Source of the DNA: CAYPCH01 sp964409165
GTDB lineage: Bacteria > Bacillota > Clostridia > Acetivibrionales > Acetivibrionaceae
DNA: 19,313 nucleotides
Assembly (NCBI GenBank): GCA_964409165.1
Contig: CAYPCH010000071.1
Location: forward strand, 1 to 19,313
Direction: 5' to 3'
The position numbers were made by a program, and so were the translations under genes. This document shows, one piece after another, positions 1 through 5,704 of the stretch; the stretch's first letter is position 1, and each line of letters starts with the position of its first letter. The notes under the pieces are model-generated. The model searched no databases and was not told the DNA's origin. It saw only the letters and a list, made by a program, of their open reading frames with translations.

Positions 1-126
1 CTCTTGGAGTGAAATGAAAGAGGCAAAATTTAGTACCCTCGATGGGTACTAATTTTTGTTAGGCCTCTTGGAGTGAAATGAAAGAGGCAAAATTTAGTAC
101 CCTCGATGGGTACTAAATTTTGTTAG
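1..126. repeat. Two tandem copies of a 64-bp double-hairpin repeat
   Basis: Copy 1 (1-64, entered part-way) and copy 2 (65-126) are nearly identical; the clear difference is T/A at position 53 versus 117. Each unit has a short hairpin (stem CCTCTT/AAGAGG, loop GGAGTGAAATGA) and a long hairpin (25-57 and 89-121) with stem AAAATTTAGTACCC paired to its complement around a TCGAT loop. In copy 2 the long stem is perfect over 14 bp; copy 1 has one mismatch. Both long hairpins end in a T-rich tract and could act as intrinsic terminators for a gene left of the window. Related hairpins occur near 4211-4261, 11269, 14541-14598, 14649 and 16324. More copies may lie upstream. Confidence 0.9.
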
Positions 127-199
127 ACGATAACAAATGAATAATTCAGTCTTTTTTGCAACAAAATAATTAATATAATATTGAGTTGGAGATGATGAT

Positions 200-418
200 A
201 TGGATCAGATGAAAAATAATGAGGTAGAATTCACAACTTATGACAGATTGTTGAGAGCATGGGAAAATTCGATGGAGATGGTGAGAGATTTTGAAATGTA
301 TTCAAAAAGAATAGAAGATACAAAAGTTAAAGATGTATTTAAACAGTTTGCAGAAGATGAAGGAATGCATGCAACAAAATTAAGAGAATTACTTCTTGAG
401 TATAAAACAAAGGGATGA
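200..418 (+). CDS. Small ferritin-like / rubrerythrin-like helical protein
   Basis: A 72-residue acidic, helical protein. A GGAG ribosome site at 188-191 precedes the ATG by 8 bases. The stretch around residues 20-67 (ENSMEMVRDFEMYSKRIED, then FAEDEGMHATKLREL) has the E-x(n)-DEGxHA pattern of half a ferritin-like four-helix bundle, as in rubrerythrin-type proteins. At 72 residues it is about half the usual bundle length, so it would have to dimerise to build a di-iron site, or it may be a non-metal adaptor. No cysteine is present, so there is no rubredoxin part. It lies between the left-end repeat and the tRNA genes and seems to be transcribed alone. Function is inferred from helical pattern only. 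Confidence 0.75.
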   Translation: MDQMKNNEVEFTTYDRLLRAWENSMEMVRDFEMYSKRIEDTKVKDVFKQFAEDEGMHATKLRELLLEYKTKG

Positions 419-516
419 CACTAATATAAATATAGCATTGAGGAGAAATAGTAAGCAATTTATAGCGATTGCATGAAAAGTGCAGATAAGTTTTATAAAA
501 CAATAAAAAATACTTC

Positions 517-545
517 TTGACCTTGAATGGAAGCATAAGTATAAT
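517..545 (+). promoter_or_regulatory. Sigma-A type promoter for the tRNA pair
   Basis: TTGACC (517-522), a 17-base spacer, then a perfect TATAAT (540-545). It lies about 45 bases upstream of the mature 5' end of tRNA-Asn. This is one of the best promoter matches in the window. Confidence 0.8.
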
Positions 546-590
546 ATTATTTGTGTCTGATAAGATAACACTATCACGATACACACGTAT

Positions 591-666
591 TCCTCAATAG
601 CTCAGTCGGTAGAGCATGCGGCTGTTAACCGCAGGGTCGTAGGTTCGAGTCCTACTTGAGGAGCCA
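591..666 (+). tRNA. tRNA-Asn (anticodon GTT)
   Basis: A complete 76-nt cloverleaf including an encoded CCA. The acceptor stem TCCTCAA (591-597) pairs with TTGAGGA (656-662), with discriminator G663 and CCA at 664-666. The D-arm AGCTCAGTCGGTAGAGC and T-arm GGTTCGAGTCC are canonical. The anticodon loop CTGTTAA carries GTT. It is the first gene of a two-tRNA transcript; the next tRNA starts 3 bases later. Confidence 0.97.
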
Positions 667-669
667 GAG

Positions 670-743
670 GGGCCTTTAGCTCAGTTGGTTAGAGCAACCG
701 GCTCATAACCGGTAGGTCCGGGGTTCGAGTCCCTGAAGGCCCA
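670..743 (+). tRNA. tRNA with CAT anticodon (Met, or Ile2)
   Basis: The acceptor stem GGGCCTT (670-676) pairs with AAGGCCC (736-742), discriminator A743. The D-arm and T-arm are canonical and the anticodon loop CTCATAA carries CAT. It lacks the initiator-type acceptor mismatch, so it is either elongator tRNA-Met or tRNA-Ile whose C34 is modified to lysidine by TilS. The body resembles clostridial genes annotated either way, and sequence alone does not decide. Unlike the neighbouring tRNA-Asn, the 3' CCA is not encoded (CTA follows), so it needs CCA-adding enzyme. Confidence 0.93.
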
Positions 744-745
744 CT

Positions 746-792
746 AAAAAAGAAAATAAAGAGCTGGATTCCAGCTCTTTATTTTCTTTTTT
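746..792. terminator. Bidirectional intrinsic terminator of the tRNA transcript
   Basis: A perfect 22-bp stem (746-767 with 771-792) around an ATT loop. The GC core is GAGCTGG/CCAGCTC, flanked by an A-tract on the left and a T-tract on the right. It serves the tRNAs on the + strand and, by symmetry, the small minus-strand ORF whose stop codon (779-781) lies inside it. Confidence 0.9.
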
Positions 793-952
793 CTATTGTA
801 TCCAAGCTTTCATTTTCTTCTTGTTGTGTAATGCTTACTGTTTTTTTAGTTTGCGATATTACATTGTTATTTGTAAAGGATTGGTTTGAAATAATGGTTT
901 CAAAAGGACTTTCAGTATCTTTGGTATTAATGAACCTCAAATTTTGAATCAT
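779..952 (-). CDS. Small hypothetical protein, 57 residues
   Basis: A short minus-strand ORF with an ATG at 950-952 and an AAGGAG ribosome site 8 bases upstream of it (961-966). The product begins MIQNLRFINTKDTESPFETI and ends in DTIEKRK. It is hydrophilic, rich in Asn, Gln, Thr and Glu, and has no membrane segment, cysteine or recognisable domain. The stop codon sits in the left part of the perfect terminator shared with the tRNA genes. The good Shine-Dalgarno sequence and properly placed terminator support a real gene; homology is unknown to me. It could also be a remnant or a non-translated sRNA. Confidence 0.55.
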   Translation of the reverse strand: MIQNLRFINTKDTESPFETIISNQSFTNNNVISQTKKTVSITQQEENESLDTIEKRK

Positions 953-1129
953 AAATTTATCTCCTTGTAAAAGAAGAATTTACTACTTACTATTTATTAT
1001 GCTCAGATATTTTAATATAATTATATTATTTCAAAAGAAATTATTTAAATAACGAAAATGATTGTACAAAAATGATTGTTCATTGAAAAATTTAATTTTC
1101 GTGATATTATTTGTTAAGAGGGAGAAGAA
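953..1129. other. AT-rich divergent intergenic region
   Basis: Lies between the divergent 57-residue ORF and trmK. For trmK the best candidate is TTGAAA (1083-1088), a 16-base spacer and TATTAT (1105-1110) with an upstream TG, although this leaves almost no 5' leader before the AGAGGGAG ribosome site at 1117-1124. No other structure was seen. Confidence 0.45.
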
Positions 1130-1822
1130 ATGGAGATAAAGGGACGGCTTAAAACGATTGCAGATATGGTACCGGATTGTAATGTGATATGTGATGTGGG
1201 AACGGATCATGCATATATCCCGATATATCTGGTTAAGAATAAAAAATGCACAAAGGCGATTGCTTCTGATGTAAGAGAAGGTCCTGCCGATTTAGCAAGA
1301 AGAAACATTGATAAATACAGGCTTTCAGAAAACATTGAAGTAAGGGTTGGCAATGGACTTGATACAGTTTCTGAAAATGAAGCTGATGTTATAATAATTG
1401 CAGGGATGGGTGGAATGCTTATAAAAGAAATATTAGAGGAAGGTTTCAATAAGGCAAAAACATCCAAGGCATTAATCCTTCAGCCCATGAATGCCATAGA
1501 AGTGGTACGTAAATGGATTTACAGGAAGGGTTTTGATATACATGATGAAGGGTTGATAAATGAAGGGCACAAAATATATAATGTTATTGTAGCGCAATGG
1601 ATAGGTAAAGCCGAGGAAAAGGACGAAATCAATTATTACCTTGGTGAAAAGCTTGTTGAGAAAAAGGATCCTCTTTTGATAGAATACATTGAGAGAAAAA
1701 TAAAGCAGTTTGAAACTATTATAAATGAAATGGATAAGATGCAAGATAAAAATAAGCAGAAAAGAAACAAGTATATTTATTTGAGAGATAGTTTATATGC
1801 AATTTATAATAAAGAAAAATAG
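1130..1822 (+). CDS. trmK: tRNA (adenine-22-N1)-methyltransferase TrmK
   Basis: TrmK (YqfN family) methylates N1 of A22 in the D-loop region of tRNA using S-adenosylmethionine. The 230-residue length fits the family. The Rossmann-type SAM fold is visible: VGTDHAY at 23-29 (motif I), ASDVREGP near 45-52, GNGLD at 74-78, IAGMGG at 90-95 and LQPM at 117-120. The C-terminal ~60 residues are Lys/Glu-rich and predicted to form a coiled coil, as in B. subtilis TrmK. An AGAGGGAG ribosome site precedes the ATG. The next gene starts about 20 bases after the stop and encodes a YqfO-type Nif3 protein; this trmK-yqfO pairing is conserved in Firmicutes, often next to rpoD. Confidence 0.93.
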   Translation: MEIKGRLKTIADMVPDCNVICDVGTDHAYIPIYLVKNKKCTKAIASDVREGPADLARRNIDKYRLSENIEVRVGNGLDTVSENEADVIIIAGMGGMLIKEILEEGFNKAKTSKALILQPMNAIEVVRKWIYRKGFDIHDEGLINEGHKIYNVIVAQWIGKAEEKDEINYYLGEKLVEKKDPLLIEYIERKIKQFETIINEMDKMQDKNKQKRNKYIYLRDSLYAIYNKEK

Positions 1823-1843
1823 TATATACGGGAGTGAGTTTAA

Positions 1844-2950
1844 TTGGGCATAAAATTAACCGATATTGAAAGGTTTATGGAGGAGCGGTTTCCAACAAGA
1901 CTTGCTGAAGATTATGACAATGTCGGACTTTTAATCGGAAGCAGGAGTAACGTGATTAAGCGTATAATGGTATGCTTGGATGCTTCGTCAGTAGTTGTGG
2001 AGGAAGCAGTTAAAAAAAATGTTGATTTGATTGTTTCACATCATCCTCTTATTTTTAAAGGTATTAAGAGAATTCTGGATGAAGATTATAAAGGAAATAT
2101 TATTTATAAATTAATTAAAAACAACATTAATGTGTACAGTTCCCACACAAATCTTGATGTGGCACAAGGCGGTTTAAATGACTATCTTGCTGACCTTCTT
2201 GGGCTTAAAGACATAAGACATATTAAAAAGCACAGAGTAGAAAAGCTTTATAAGGTTGTTGTTTTTGTACCAGAAGAGAGCATAGAGGCAGTGAGATTGT
2301 CTATGAATGGAGCTGGAGCCGGTTTGATTGGAAACTACAGTGATTGCGCATTCATGACAAAAGGAATAGGAACCTTTAAACCTCTTGAAGGGACAAATCC
2401 ATACATAGGTTCAGTGGGTAAGATGGAATATGCACAAGAATACAGACTTGAGACAATAGTTCCTCAGAAAATACTAAAAAGTGTTGTTGAGGCAATGCTG
2501 GTAGCTCACCCATATGAAGAAGTAGCTTATGATATATATCCACTTGAATTGAACGCAAAAGAGTATGGTCTAGGGAACATAGGAACACTTGAAAAACAGT
2601 GTAAACTTGATGGATTTATTGGCGCGGTAAAGGAAAAGCTTGATGTTGACAGGGTTAGGGTAATAGGGACAACAAAATCCGATATTAAGAATGTTGCAGT
2701 GTTCTGTGGCAGTTTTGATGAAAGCATATTGAGCCATATCAAGGGTAAAGCAGAAGTTCTTGTTACTGGAGATGTAAAATACCATGATGCGGCAGATATT
2801 GTCGAGATGGGAATGTGTGTGATAGATGCAGGCCATTTTAACACCGAAAGGATTATCGTTCCAAAGCTGGCACAAATATTGTCAGGACAGTTTCCCGGAG
2901 TGGAAGTCGTCAGTAACAGTAGGGAAGAGGATCCGTTTAAAATTGTATAG
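1844..2950 (+). CDS. Nif3-like dinuclear metal centre protein (YqfO type)
   Basis: A NIF3/DUF34 family protein of 368 residues with a dinuclear metal site; proposed roles include GTP cyclohydrolase I type 2 activity, but the cellular function is unsettled. Family motifs are DNVGLLIG (25-32), SHHPLIF (65-71, metal His), HTNLD (101-105) and C-terminal AGHFNTE (329-335). The ~100-residue segment near 130-235, including VAHPYEEVAYDIYP, is the PII/CutA-like insert that marks the long YqfO form. The start is TTG at 1844, chosen because a GGGAG ribosome site lies 9 bases upstream and the protein aligns from MGIKLTDIERFME. Probably co-transcribed with trmK. Confidence 0.9.
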   Translation: MGIKLTDIERFMEERFPTRLAEDYDNVGLLIGSRSNVIKRIMVCLDASSVVVEEAVKKNVDLIVSHHPLIFKGIKRILDEDYKGNIIYKLIKNNINVYSSHTNLDVAQGGLNDYLADLLGLKDIRHIKKHRVEKLYKVVVFVPEESIEAVRLSMNGAGAGLIGNYSDCAFMTKGIGTFKPLEGTNPYIGSVGKMEYAQEYRLETIVPQKILKSVVEAMLVAHPYEEVAYDIYPLELNAKEYGLGNIGTLEKQCKLDGFIGAVKEKLDVDRVRVIGTTKSDIKNVAVFCGSFDESILSHIKGKAEVLVTGDVKYHDAADIVEMGMCVIDAGHFNTERIIVPKLAQILSGQFPGVEVVSNSREEDPFKIV

Positions 2951-3013
2951 TAATGGTGGTTTGTTTTTTATCTGTATCTTATATTATATATAAATGTGAA
3001 AAGGGGAATGACA

Positions 3014-3526
3014 ATGAATAATACTAAGTTGAGAATTATAACAAGGGCAGGCATATTGGCGGCTCTGACTGTTGTGTTTCAGTATTTAGGAAGGCTACTG
3101 CCTATTGGTCCAAACAGTAATTACATAGTGGGTCCGCTGGTTAATGCCTGTCTTATACTTTCGGCATATTCTACCGGTTTATTAGGAGGTAGCGCTGTTT
3201 CAATCATATCAGTTGTGGGTGCAATTTTAACTGGTGCTGCATTACCGCTTCCTCTTGCCCCGTTTATAGCTACAGGAAATTTGTTTCTGGTTTTGAATGT
3301 CTATTTTATAAAAAACAATAAAGTTCTGGGTATCATACTTGGGGCTGTACTGAAATTTATTGTAATATGGCTCTCAGCAAGTGTGCTGATACCTTTATTA
3401 AATTTGCCCATTAAGATGGCTCAAACCATGACATTCTTTTTCTCATGGCCGCAGCTTTTAACAGCACTGTTGGGTGGCACTTTAGCCCTTATTGTTTTTA
3501 GCAGAATTAAGAAATTTATAGTCTGA
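3014..3526 (+). CDS. Small integral membrane protein, probable ECF transporter S component
   Basis: A 170-residue, very hydrophobic protein with about five or six membrane segments (roughly 12-30, 38-56, 60-78, 82-98, 105-128, 145-163). The opening RIITRAGILAALTVVFQYLG has the basic, Ala-rich first helix typical of the substrate-binding S component of energy-coupling factor vitamin transporters. The substrate cannot be read from sequence, and no ATPase or T component is nearby, so it would share a distant ECF module. I place the start at ATG 3014 because AAAGGGG ends 7 bases upstream; in-frame GTG 2996 and ATG 3008 overlap or crowd that site. A plausible promoter is TTGTTT (2961-2966) with TATATA (2985-2990), spacer 18. 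Confidence 0.75.
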   Translation: MNNTKLRIITRAGILAALTVVFQYLGRLLPIGPNSNYIVGPLVNACLILSAYSTGLLGGSAVSIISVVGAILTGAALPLPLAPFIATGNLFLVLNVYFIKNNKVLGIILGAVLKFIVIWLSASVLIPLLNLPIKMAQTMTFFFSWPQLLTALLGGTLALIVFSRIKKFIV

Positions 3527-3618
3527 ATAAACTGTAAATTATATATTGAATGCGATGAAAATTTTGCATCACAAAAATTAATTCACGGGATTAATCACAC
3601 CTGAATTGCTCTTTTTTG

Positions 3619-3646
3619 TTTACATAGGAGTAATTTTTGGTATAAT
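3619..3646 (+). promoter_or_regulatory. Promoter of the hydrogenase-maturation locus
   Basis: TTTACA (3619-3624), a 16-base spacer and a perfect TATAAT (3641-3646) with an extended TGG just upstream. The first gene starts 35 bases downstream. Confidence 0.75.
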
Positions 3647-3680
3647 TAAAATATAGTTAAAGTTTTAACGAGGTTGGTAT

Positions 3681-3932
3681 ATGGAAAAGGAAAACAGAAT
3701 TGCAGTAATAGGTATTGTAGTCAGCAACCGTGAAGATTCATCAAGAAAACTGAACGAAGTTTTAAGTGATTATGGTTATTTGGTTGTCGGCAGAATGGGA
3801 ATACCTTATAAGGAAAAGGGTGTTTCAATAATGTCAGTAATAGTGGACGGTTCTAATGATGAAATTGGTGCACTGACTGGTAAACTCGGCAATATTAAAG
3901 GTATTAAGGTTAAAGTTGCTTTGACACATTGA
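3681..3932 (+). CDS. TM1266-family iron-only hydrogenase system protein (ACT-like)
   Basis: An 83-residue protein matching the short TM1266 family (putative iron-only hydrogenase system regulator), known from genomes with [FeFe]-hydrogenase maturases. The pattern is a single beta-alpha-beta ACT/NikR-C-like fold: strand IAVIGIVVSN, helix around the RKLNEVLSDYG region, strand YLVVGRMGIPY, strand VSIMSVIVDG, helix DEIGALTGKLGNI and strand IKVKVALTH. It has no DNA-binding domain, so it could bind a small ligand or modulate a maturase rather than act as a repressor; the regulator label is only a family name. A GAGG ribosome site at 3670-3673 precedes the ATG. It is separated from hydG by a long structured region. 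Confidence 0.87.
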   Translation: MEKENRIAVIGIVVSNREDSSRKLNEVLSDYGYLVVGRMGIPYKEKGVSIMSVIVDGSNDEIGALTGKLGNIKGIKVKVALTH

Positions 3933-4146
3933 GAAGAATAGCATAATGGTTCTGAGGTGTTGGGAGTATCCTGGCATCAAGGAAAATAAGTTAAGGGATT
4001 CATGAAATATTACTTTCACTTTATTGCGTCGCTATTTGGCTTAAATAAGCGCTAAGCGAAAATAGTAGTAGAAGTTATATTTCAGTTTCCTAAAGATGTT
4101 GCCTGACGAGATGGAAGGAATAAGTCTTATCGAAGGGGGAATTATT

Positions 4147-4176
4147 ATGAAGTTTATGTTTATAAACTCTTCCTGA
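4147..4176 (+). CDS. Possible 9-codon leader peptide upstream of hydG
   Basis: ATG at 4147 with a strong AAGGGGG site at 4133-4139 encodes MKFMFINSS and stops at 4174-4176. Its last codons overlap the left arm of the terminator at 4164-4172, so a translating ribosome would block that hairpin. The peptide has no run of a single regulatory amino acid. It may be real, or a chance ORF with a lucky purine tract. Confidence 0.25.
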   Translation: MKFMFINSS

Positions 4177-4205
4177 CTTTATTATAGTCTCGAAGAGTTT
4201 TTATT
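4164..4205 (+). terminator. Intrinsic terminator between the TM1266-type gene and hydG
   Basis: AAACTCTTC (4164-4172) pairs with GAAGAGTTT (4192-4200); inside, GACT (4175-4178) pairs with AGTC (4186-4189). A T-rich tail follows (TTTTTATTT). It either ends the upstream transcript or is the switchable terminator of a hydG leader. Confidence 0.75.
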
Positions 4206-4210
4206 TATGG

Positions 4211-4261
4211 CCATTTCCTGAAAGGAAATCCGGAAAAACTCCCGTACCCTCGATGGGTACG
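4211..4261 (+). repeat. Terminator-associated repeat, type B hairpin plus TCGAT hairpin
   Basis: The type B hairpin has ATTTCC (4213-4218), loop TGAAA and GGAAAT (4224-4229), followed by CCGG. After an A-rich linker comes CGTACCC (4243-4249), loop TCGAT (4250-4254) and GGGTACG (4255-4261). The type B part has a 20-base identical match at 14543-14562; the second hairpin shares the GTACCC stem and loop of the 1-126 repeat. It sits directly after a terminator. Confidence 0.8.
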
Positions 4262-4303
4262 AAATTTTACTTGTCAAAAATAATTGTAAAGGGGATTCTA
4301 TTA

Positions 4304-5671
4304 ATGGTAAATTTTATAAATGAACAGCATGTCATGTCAATTCTTGACAACTCTAGAGGTACTGATCATGTTCAGGTAAGGGATATTATTAAAAAGTCCA
4401 TGGAGTGTAAAGGGCTTACACTTGATGAGGTTGCAAAGCTACTTTATGTTGATGATAAAGAACTTCTTGAAGAGCTTTATACTGCTGCAAAGTTTGTTAA
4501 GAACAAGATATACGGAAAAAGAGTGGTTCTTTTTGCACCGCTTTATACAAGCAACGAATGCACAAATAACTGCCTGTACTGTGGTTTTAGGCATGATAAC
4601 AAAGAGCTTCACAGAAAGACTCTTAACATTGACGAGATAGTTAATGAAGCAAAAGAAATTGAAAATCAGGGTCATAAGAGACTGCTTCTTATTTGCGGGG
4701 AAGAACCTAAAAAAACTAATGTAAAACATTTAACCGATGCTATGGAGGCTATTTATAAAAGTGTTGATATCAGAAGGATAAATATTGAGGCAGCACCTAT
4801 GAAGGTTGAGGAATACCGGGAGCTTAAATCTGCCGGAATAGGTACTTATGTTATATTTCAAGAAACCTACAACCGTGAAACATATAAAAAGATGCACCCT
4901 GTTGGAATGAAATCCAATTATGACTATAGAATTACGGCAATTGACAGGGCTTTTGAAGCGGGTATAGATGACGTGGGTGTGGGTGCTTTACTGGGACTGT
5001 ACGATTATAGGTTTGAAGTTTTAGCTCTTCTAATGCACTGTATGCATTTTGAAGAGAAGTTTGGAGTTGGTCCACATACAATTTCCGTTCCCAGACTCAG
5101 ACCGGCTTTAGGTTGGGGGCTTGAAAAAATACCTTATGAAGTGAACGATGAAGACTTTAAAAAGATTATTGCAATATACAGGCTGGCTGTGCCCTATACA
5201 GGCATAATACTTTCCACAAGGGAAAGTGCGAAATTCCGTGATGAGTTATTAAGCGTAGGTGTGTCCCAGATTAGTGCAGGTTCAAAGACAAATCCGGGGG
5301 GATACAAAGAAGACGATGATAAGGCGGATCAGTTTTCGGTCAACGACCACAGAAGCCTTCCCCAAATAGTGGAGACAATATGTGAAAATGGATACATTCC
5401 AAGTTTTTGCACTGCATGCTACAGAAGATGCCGTACGGGGGAGAATTTTATGGGGTATGCAAAGAGTGGAGAAATTCATGAATTTTGTCAACCCAACGCA
5501 ATTCTTACCTTTAAGGAAAACCTTATTGACTTTGGGAGCGACAATCTTAAGGAAAAAGGTGACCAGATAATAAATAATGCATTAAATGAGATTGAAGATC
5601 CGAAGATGAAAGAACTTACAATGGAAAGACTCAAGGAGATTGAACAGGGTAAGAGGGATTTATATTTTTAG
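4304..5671 (+). CDS. hydG: [FeFe]-hydrogenase maturase HydG (radical SAM tyrosine lyase)
   Basis: HydG cleaves L-tyrosine to p-cresol and dehydroglycine and converts the latter to CO and CN-, delivered as an Fe(CO)2(CN)-cysteine synthon for the H-cluster. The 455 residues match the family length. The radical SAM cluster motif is C86-x3-C90-x2-C93 (in ECTNNCLYCGF). The auxiliary cluster motif C369-x2-C372-x22-C395 is intact, and this C-terminal motif distinguishes HydG from ThiH. I start at ATG 4304 because AAAGGGG lies 9 bases upstream; an in-frame ATG at 4253 falls inside a repeat hairpin and would add 17 residues unlike the family. hydE follows 33 bases after the stop. Confidence 0.97.
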   Translation: MVNFINEQHVMSILDNSRGTDHVQVRDIIKKSMECKGLTLDEVAKLLYVDDKELLEELYTAAKFVKNKIYGKRVVLFAPLYTSNECTNNCLYCGFRHDNKELHRKTLNIDEIVNEAKEIENQGHKRLLLICGEEPKKTNVKHLTDAMEAIYKSVDIRRINIEAAPMKVEEYRELKSAGIGTYVIFQETYNRETYKKMHPVGMKSNYDYRITAIDRAFEAGIDDVGVGALLGLYDYRFEVLALLMHCMHFEEKFGVGPHTISVPRLRPALGWGLEKIPYEVNDEDFKKIIAIYRLAVPYTGIILSTRESAKFRDELLSVGVSQISAGSKTNPGGYKEDDDKADQFSVNDHRSLPQIVETICENGYIPSFCTACYRRCRTGENFMGYAKSGEIHEFCQPNAILTFKENLIDFGSDNLKEKGDQIINNALNEIEDPKMKELTMERLKEIEQGKRDLYF

Positions 5672-5704
5672 AGATTGCAAAAAATAAAACAAGGGAGTGA
5701 AACT

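Larger units (their letters stand above)
3933..4303 (+). ncRNA. Structured leader / candidate cis-regulatory RNA before hydG
   Basis: A 371-base gap with no long ORF. A 12-bp helix GAAATATTACTT (4004-4015) pairs with 4072-4083 with one mismatch. Inside it, CGCTATTT (4030-4037) pairs with 4043-4051 with one bulged A, while CTATTT (4032-4037) could instead pair with AAATAG (4060-4065), giving mutually exclusive folds. Downstream are a 9-codon ORF (4147-4176), an intrinsic terminator (4164-4202), a repeat hairpin with TCGAT partner (4211-4261) and the hydG ribosome site (4288-4294). The order of folded domain, terminator, ribosome site and gene is that of a transcriptional riboswitch or attenuator. 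I recognise no known aptamer consensus. It could also be just a 3' UTR of the preceding gene. Confidence 0.45.

Noticed and set aside
339..586. Minus-strand ORFs over the small ferritin-like gene and tRNA leader
   Set aside because: They overlap a supported + strand gene and a strong promoter, have Phe/Leu/Tyr-rich products typical of reverse-frame AT-rich DNA, and lack ribosome sites.
2376..2875. Several minus-strand ORFs of 70-105 codons inside the Nif3-family gene
   Set aside because: They lie fully within a gene with clear family motifs in another frame; no ribosome sites; compositions look like antisense shadows.
3540..3600. Terminator after the ECF S-component-like gene
   Set aside because: GATG/CATC around AAAATTTTG gives only a 4-bp stem with no T-tract; too weak to call.
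4253..4303. Upstream in-frame ATG extending HydG by 17 residues
   Set aside because: The ATG lies inside the TCGAT repeat hairpin, has no ribosome site, and the added residues do not belong to the family.
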